From assembly GCA_011605725.1 (NCBI GenBank), contig JAAOZP010000007.1:1-58366 (forward strand): a stretch of 58,366 nt of DNA, written 5' to 3'. A program made the position numbers and the translations under genes. Below, one piece after another: positions 54,379-58,366 of the stretch (position 1 is its first letter; each line of letters begins with the position of its first letter). The notes beneath the pieces were generated by a model that did no database searches, was not told the DNA's origin, and saw only the letters and a list, made by a program, of their open reading frames with translations. Origin of the DNA: Nitrososphaerota archaeon (GTDB taxonomy: Archaea > Thermoproteota > EX4484-205 > JAAOZP01).

Positions 54379-55379
54379 CTCGCCCTCGCCCTCCTGATCG
54401 TCATCCTATGTGCTCGAAAAGCCTCTTTAGACTCCTCCGTGTCACGCATAGACCTGCCTGTGTACTCTAGGTAAACATCGTTTAAAGTTGGCTCTGTAAG
54501 CGAAAGCCTGGTCACGGTATAACCGTTCCTCCTGAGGGCCTCGATTACCAGCGGGGCCGTTAACTCCCCTGATTCCACCTTAATCCTATAGGAACCATTC
54601 TCATTCTTAACCTCCTTAACGTTTTCAATGCTACGGATTATGTTGCTGATGTCAGCATCTTCCTTTATGCTTATCGTTATGATGTCGCCGCCTAAACTAT
54701 GTTTCAATTCTTCAGGGTCTCCAGCTACAATGATTTTTCCATAGTCGATTATCGCTATACGATCACATAGAGTGTCAGCCTCCTCCAGATAATGCGTCGT
54801 CATGAAAACAGTCATATCGTATTCCTCTTTCAAACGTTTAATGTAGTTCCATGTCGCAGTCCTGGTTTGAACGTCTAAACCGAGTGTCGGCTCATCTAGG
54901 AAAAGAACCCTCGGCCTGTTTATCAACCCGCATGCAAGCTCGAGCCTCCGCCTCATTCCTCCAGAATAAGTTTCAACCCTCTTGTCTTTGAAGTCGGTGA
55001 GCTCAACGAGCTCCAGCAGTTCAACAGCCCTCTTTCTCGAGACCTCGCGCGGAATACCGTATAGGTCTCCGCATAGAATTATGTTCTCATAGCCTGTTAA
55101 ATCCTCGTCTGCCGTATACTCCTGTGGGACAACACCTATGACTCTCCTAACCTCGTTAGCCTGCTTCACAACGTCATATCCCAGAACGGATGCTGTTCCT
55201 TCAGTAGGTTTTAAAACAGTTATCAGCATGTTTATGGTGGTTGTTTTGCCAGCGCCATTGGGGCCGAGGAAACCAAAGATTTCGCCATGCTTAACGCTGA
55301 AGCTCACATGGTCGACTGCAACCAGATTCCTGTTGAAAACCTTAGTAAGTCCTCTAGCCACTATGACTTCCTCAGTCAT
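54375..55379 (-). CDS. ABC-2 transporter ATPase (DrrA-like)
   Basis: A 334-residue ATPase with FLGPNGAGKTTTINML, YSGGMRRRLELACGL and VLFLDEPTLGLD, plus a C-terminal tail of about 100 residues. Starts 7 bases after the PadR stop, so it is regulated with PadR. Probable multidrug or lipid exporter. Confidence 0.92.
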   Translation of the reverse strand: MTEEVIVARGLTKVFNRNLVAVDHVSFSVKHGEIFGFLGPNGAGKTTTINMLITVLKPTEGTASVLGYDVVKQANEVRRVIGVVPQEYTADEDLTGYENIILCGDLYGIPREVSRKRAVELLELVELTDFKDKRVETYSGGMRRRLELACGLINRPRVLFLDEPTLGLDVQTRTATWNYIKRLKEEYDMTVFMTTHYLEEADTLCDRIAIIDYGKIIVAGDPEELKHSLGGDIITISIKEDADISNIIRSIENVKEVKNENGSYRIKVESGELTAPLVIEALRRNGYTVTRLSLTEPTLNDVYLEYTGRSMRDTEESKEAFRAHRMTIRRARAR

Positions 55380-55386
55380 TCTGAAC

Positions 55387-55920
55387 CTACCCCTTAATCT
55401 TCCTGTTTAATTCCCCTATTTTCTCAGCTGCTTCCTCAAACACCCTGCCGGCTTCCGCAATATCCTCCTTCGTCGCCTTGTCTCTCGAAAGAATCATGAA
55501 ATCTCTGAAGGCTGTGAAAAGACGTTTAATGGGTTCGTGAAGCTCCCTCAACCTGTCTTCTGAAAAACTTCCTGCAAAAGGAGGTGGGATAAGAAGGGGG
55601 AAAGAAACCATTCTTTCGACAAGCCTCTCCCTTATCTTGCTTTTCTCCTCAAGAAGCTTCCTGCCCTTGTCAGTCAACTCGTAACGTTTAATCCCATTCT
55701 CATCCCTGGGAAGGGCCTTTACAAACCCTTTTTCCTGTAGCCATGTGAGCATAGGGTAGATTGAGCCTGGGCTTGGCCTCCAAGCCCCATGGGTCTCCTC
55801 TTCTATCCTGTCCATTATTTCTGAGCCTGACATTGGTTTCTCGCTCAGCATTTCTAAAACTCGATACCTGAGAAGGCCTTTCGGCACGAATGCTGTGTGT
55901 CTCATCCAGTGTCTGAACAT
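55387..55920 (-). CDS. PadR-family transcriptional regulator
   Basis: A 177-residue protein with a winged helix: LRYRVLEMLSEKPMSGSEIM, RPSPGSIYPMLTWLQEKGFV and GIKRYELTDKGRKLL, then a helical dimerisation tail. PadR proteins repress exporter genes and are released by toxic ligands. First gene of a six-gene operon of two ABC exporters and a rhomboid. A palindromic operator overlaps its start, which predicts autorepression. Leaderless, with the TATA box (minus GTTTAAATAT) at about 55943-55952. Confidence 0.92.
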   Translation of the reverse strand: MFRHWMRHTAFVPKGLLRYRVLEMLSEKPMSGSEIMDRIEEETHGAWRPSPGSIYPMLTWLQEKGFVKALPRDENGIKRYELTDKGRKLLEEKSKIRERLVERMVSFPLLIPPPFAGSFSEDRLRELHEPIKRLFTAFRDFMILSRDKATKEDIAEAGRVFEEAAEKIGELNRKIKG

Positions 55921-55945
55921 ATCGGTGTCGATATCGATAGTGATA
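55920..55945. promoter_or_regulatory. Palindromic operator at the PadR promoter
   Basis: Two 14-base half sites, TATCGGTGTCGATA and TATCACTATCGATA (opposite strand), agree at 11 of 14 positions and share the centre TCGATATCGA. The site covers the region between the TATA box and the ATG, ideal for repression by the encoded PadR. Confidence 0.65.
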
Positions 55946-56033
55946 TTTAAACTTTATCCAAATATGACTTAAAGCGTTTTCCAATGGGAAACATAGTTAA
56001 AACATATAAAAATCCTGGAAAACAAACTACTTC

Positions 56034-57293
56034 ATGCTGATTAGGATACCTTTCGGCAATGGGGTTGAGGAGTGTGAGGTTGAGGATTCTAGGATCCAAG
56101 CTCTTCTTGAGCCGTCTTGGCCTATGCCGGCTGACCCGGATGCTTGCGTGGAAAGAGCTTTATTAAACCCAGTAGGTTCTAAAAGCCTCAGAGAGCTGGC
56201 TAAGAAAGCGAGTAGAATACTCGTCATCACCAGCGATAACACTAGACCCGTTCCAAGCAAGGTCACTCTTCCACAGCTCATAGGAAAGATAAAGGAAGCA
56301 TCTCCCTCAGCCTCGATACGTCTCCTAATTGCAACTGGCCTACACGAATGGTCTCCAAGTAGAAGCGAGTTAAGCAGTAGGTTCGGCCCAGCGCTGGATC
56401 ATCTAGAGGAAGTTGTTATTCACTCTGCTAAAAATAGTAGTTCACTTCTGAACCTTGGAAAGCTTTCCACTGGAAACAGGCTTTTCGTGAACGAACTCTT
56501 AAGGGAAGTGGATTTGATAATTGCTGAAGGATATATAGAGGGCCATTTCTTCGCTGGATTCACAGGAGGGCCTAAGAGCATTCTCCCAGGGGTTTCAGGG
56601 GTTGATACAATAATGAATAACCATTCTCCGAGAAACATCGACCATCCGAATGCTAGGTGTGGAGTGGCTGAGGGAAACCCTATTTATGAGGAGATGCTGG
56701 AGGCAGCGCGTCTGGCAGGCCTAGACTTCATACTGAACGTGGTGCTGGATGGAAAGAAGAGAATTCTTTCAGCGTTCGCAGGAGACCCTGTTGAGGCCCA
56801 TAGGAGCGGGCGTGTCTTCACCCTGGAATGCTGCAGGGTTAAACCGGTTCCGGGAGACATAGTCGTGACATCAAACGGGGGCTATCCTCTAGACAGAAAC
56901 CTCTACCAGCTTGTCAAAGGCATTTCAAACGGTGCTCTAACAGCCAAAGAGGGTGGGGTCATCATAGCCTGTGGCGAGTGTACGGACGGGGTTGGACACC
57001 AAGGATTCTACGAGATGCTTGCTTCCTCAAGTAGTCCAAGCGAGTTTCTAAGGAGGTTAAGGGCTGGCGAAATATGGCGGGAAGCACAATGGGAGGCTCA
57101 GGTCTTAGCTAAAGTTTTAGAGAAGTTTAGCGTCATAGTGGTTTCGAGGGGCGTGGATTCAAAAACAGTTGAATCAATGCATATGATGCACGCTAAAACT
57201 TTGAAGGAAGGCTTGGAAATTGCTTTGAACCTTAAGCCCCGGGGAAAGATAACTCTTCTTCCAGACGGTCCCTCTGCAATACCTCTTCCATGA
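56034..57293 (+). CDS. larA: LarA-family (DUF2088) racemase/epimerase, lactate racemase candidate
   Basis: A 419-residue protein of the nickel-pincer LarA family. Motifs: VITSDNTRPVPS, IATGLHEWSPS, EGYIEGHFFAGFTGGPKSIL (metal His, and the Lys that carries the pincer cofactor) and MNNHSPRNIDH. The LarA family also includes malate and sugar-acid racemases, so lactate is not certain. LarB, LarC and LarE, which make the cofactor, are not in the window. TATA box (56004-56011), leaderless ATG. Convergent with a class II aldolase. Confidence 0.75.
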   Translation: MLIRIPFGNGVEECEVEDSRIQALLEPSWPMPADPDACVERALLNPVGSKSLRELAKKASRILVITSDNTRPVPSKVTLPQLIGKIKEASPSASIRLLIATGLHEWSPSRSELSSRFGPALDHLEEVVIHSAKNSSSLLNLGKLSTGNRLFVNELLREVDLIIAEGYIEGHFFAGFTGGPKSILPGVSGVDTIMNNHSPRNIDHPNARCGVAEGNPIYEEMLEAARLAGLDFILNVVLDGKKRILSAFAGDPVEAHRSGRVFTLECCRVKPVPGDIVVTSNGGYPLDRNLYQLVKGISNGALTAKEGGVIIACGECTDGVGHQGFYEMLASSSSPSEFLRRLRAGEIWREAQWEAQVLAKVLEKFSVIVVSRGVDSKTVESMHMMHAKTLKEGLEIALNLKPRGKITLLPDGPSAIPLP

Positions 57294-57310
57294 ATCTCGG
57301 GTAGCGGAAA

Positions 57311-57961
57311 CTACCATCTGGTAAACTCGGCTGTTTTATCTCTCTTCGGGGCAATGCCGGATGTGTGCACAAGATACCTGATCTGGGAAGAAGCCTCTAT
57401 CATACAGGTGACATGGTATGCCTCTTCAAGGAGTTTGGCTGCAGTGAATGTTCCATGCCCCCTTACGACAACACCCTTGTAATGCTTAAGCGCTTCAGAA
57501 ACCTTTTCCTCAAGCTCTTTGGAGCCACTCACCTCTTTAACGACCAGCACAGGTATCTTCCTTAGCACGTAGTCCCCTTCAGCATCCATCGGTATTATCT
57601 CGTCGAAAATCAGTGAACAGACTATGGAGTATGGCGGATGCGCATGTACAACAGCCAAGGCTGAAGTATTCAGGTAAATGGCCCTGTGAACCATTGTTTC
57701 AGAGGAGCTTAAAAGTATGGAGCTATCATCCTCGAAAAGATCAACCTCCACAACATCTTCAGGGCCTATCTCGTCCGCAGCCGCACCCCTCCTCTTTATG
57801 TACATCTTGTCCCCTACTCTCACACTTATATTCCCACTATGACTAACCATGTAGCCCTTGTCGAAAAGCTTTTTCCCATACTTGGCGATTTCTCTCCAAA
57901 TCTCGCCCGAATTAGACTGCATACTTCCCTTCCCCCAACTCTGATTTACGGCAGATGCCAT
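57311..57961 (-). CDS. Class II aldolase / adducin family protein (FucA/RhaD-like)
   Basis: A 216-residue metal-dependent aldolase: SHSGNISVRV, SSETMVHRAIYL (catalytic Glu), VVHAHPPYSIV (metal H-x-H) and VVRGHGTFTAA (metal His). Cleaves a sugar phosphate such as fuculose- or rhamnulose-1-phosphate to dihydroxyacetone phosphate and lactaldehyde, or acts on a related substrate. Start 57961 or, given an AT-rich box at about 57968-57978, the ATG at 57922. Convergent with larA, 17 bases apart. Confidence 0.8.
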   Translation of the reverse strand: MASAVNQSWGKGSMQSNSGEIWREIAKYGKKLFDKGYMVSHSGNISVRVGDKMYIKRRGAAADEIGPEDVVEVDLFEDDSSILLSSSETMVHRAIYLNTSALAVVHAHPPYSIVCSLIFDEIIPMDAEGDYVLRKIPVLVVKEVSGSKELEEKVSEALKHYKGVVVRGHGTFTAAKLLEEAYHVTCMIEASSQIRYLVHTSGIAPKRDKTAEFTRW

Positions 57962-58170
57962 GGGGAATTAAACTTTAGCCTCAGCTAAACCAATTTGTCA
58001 ATATCGAAAATACTGCCTACGCTTTGGCTAGAACTGGAAAATCCTGATTCATAGCCTTAAGGCTTCTTAGCACGCTCCACATGAGAATGGGTGGAAGGGC
58101 TGAAGAGTGCGAGTTAGCTCATGAGCAACAGTATATGCTTAAATATGATTTTCTCCTATTCTTCTTGGAA

Positions 58171-58366
58171 ATGAAAGTTGAAGACACTGAGCTCAAGAAG
58201 CTCTTCCTAGAGCTCCTTGATAAGGACGAGGAGTTCCGTTACGCCGTGTCTGGAAGACTAGGGTTATCCGAGATCTTGAAGAAGCTCGATACGCTTTGGG
58301 AGGAGGTTAAGCTGTTGAGAGAGGAGCAGAACAAGCTTTGGGAAGGTCAAAACAGGCTTTGGGAGG
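58171..58366 (+). CDS. DUF3782-like coiled-coil protein (3' end outside window)
   Basis: Sixty-five codons before the edge: MKVEDTELKKLFLELLDKDE, then EEFRYAVSGRLGLSEILKK and a coiled-coil with LWEEVKLLREEQNKLWEG and QNRLWE. This start matches the DUF3782/PD-(D/E)XK-associated proteins of Thermoproteota and relatives, where a nuclease-like domain follows. A TATA-like CTTAAATATG lies at about 58139-58148, leaderless. Confidence 0.65.
   Translation, partial: MKVEDTELKKLFLELLDKDEEFRYAVSGRLGLSEILKKLDTLWEEVKLLREEQNKLWEGQNRLWE

Noticed and set aside
1..58366. CRISPR array, tRNA, rRNA, insertion sequence or replication origin
   Set aside because: No regularly spaced repeats, cloverleaf, rRNA segment, transposase or Orc1/Cdc6 gene was seen by eye in any gap; small or diverged forms cannot be excluded without a search.

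Overview
The window is archaeal. Most first genes of transcription units have a TATA-like box about 25-30 bases before the start codon and almost no leader, while genes inside operons have Shine-Dalgarno sites or start/stop overlaps. The gene set also fits: two-subunit GMP synthase (guaAb), a UPF0104 flippase-like protein, a DUF3782-like gene and archaeal-style moa genes. Base composition is moderate. A methanol:corrinoid methyltransferase (MtaB) without methyl-CoM reductase, next to many glycoside hydrolases, suggests an anaerobic, non-methanogenic, methylotrophic and saccharolytic lineage of the TACK group. Brockarchaeota or Bathyarchaeia are my guess from gene content only; no rRNA or tRNA is present to test it.

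Layout. 0-0.7 kb: a ribbon-helix-helix protein cut by the window edge, a small hypothetical gene and a broken fragment. 0.7-5.1 kb: corrinoid methyl-transfer cluster (MtaB, a 2Fe-2S/ASKHA reductive activator, a URO-D-fold protein). 5.2-11.5 kb: a heterodimeric ABC exporter, then a PH-domain ABC exporter with its DUF1854 partner. 11.6-20.2 kb: mechanosensitive channel, CTP-dependent lipid kinase-like protein, alpha/beta hydrolase, guaAb, flippase-like protein and a large surface protein. 20.2-26.5 kb: GH106-like glycosidase followed by etfB-etfA-FAD oxidase (lactate/glycolate dehydrogenase type). 26.6-31.1 kb: NagA deacetylase, AAC(3)-fold protein, MFS carrier and YdjC/ChbG deacetylase. 31.5-39.8 kb: moaD-moaE-moaC-moaB operon, GH2 beta-mannosidase, two radical SAM proteins, a PIN-like protein and moaA. 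39.9-47.9 kb: second sugar region (OPT-like membrane protein, two beta-propeller glycosidase-like proteins, second URO-D protein, MFS carrier, DUF6485 protein, GH4). 48-55.9 kb: two ABC-2 export pairs, a MacB/LolD-type pair, a rhomboid protease and a PadR regulator with a palindromic operator. 56-58.4 kb: LarA-family racemase, class II aldolase and the start of a DUF3782-like gene.

How the genes may work together. Glycosidases (GH106, GH2, GH4, propellers), deacetylases (NagA, ChbG) and MFS carriers point to use of complex, partly N-acetylated glycans. A GH106 rhamnosidase, a FucA/RhaD-like aldolase, a LarA-type racemase and an Etf-coupled D-2-hydroxyacid dehydrogenase would make a plausible deoxyhexose-to-lactate-to-pyruvate route. 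MtaB with its activator and two URO-D-fold proteins points to C1 methyl use (methanol or methoxyl groups), but the corrinoid protein MtaC is not in the window. These pathway links are inference.
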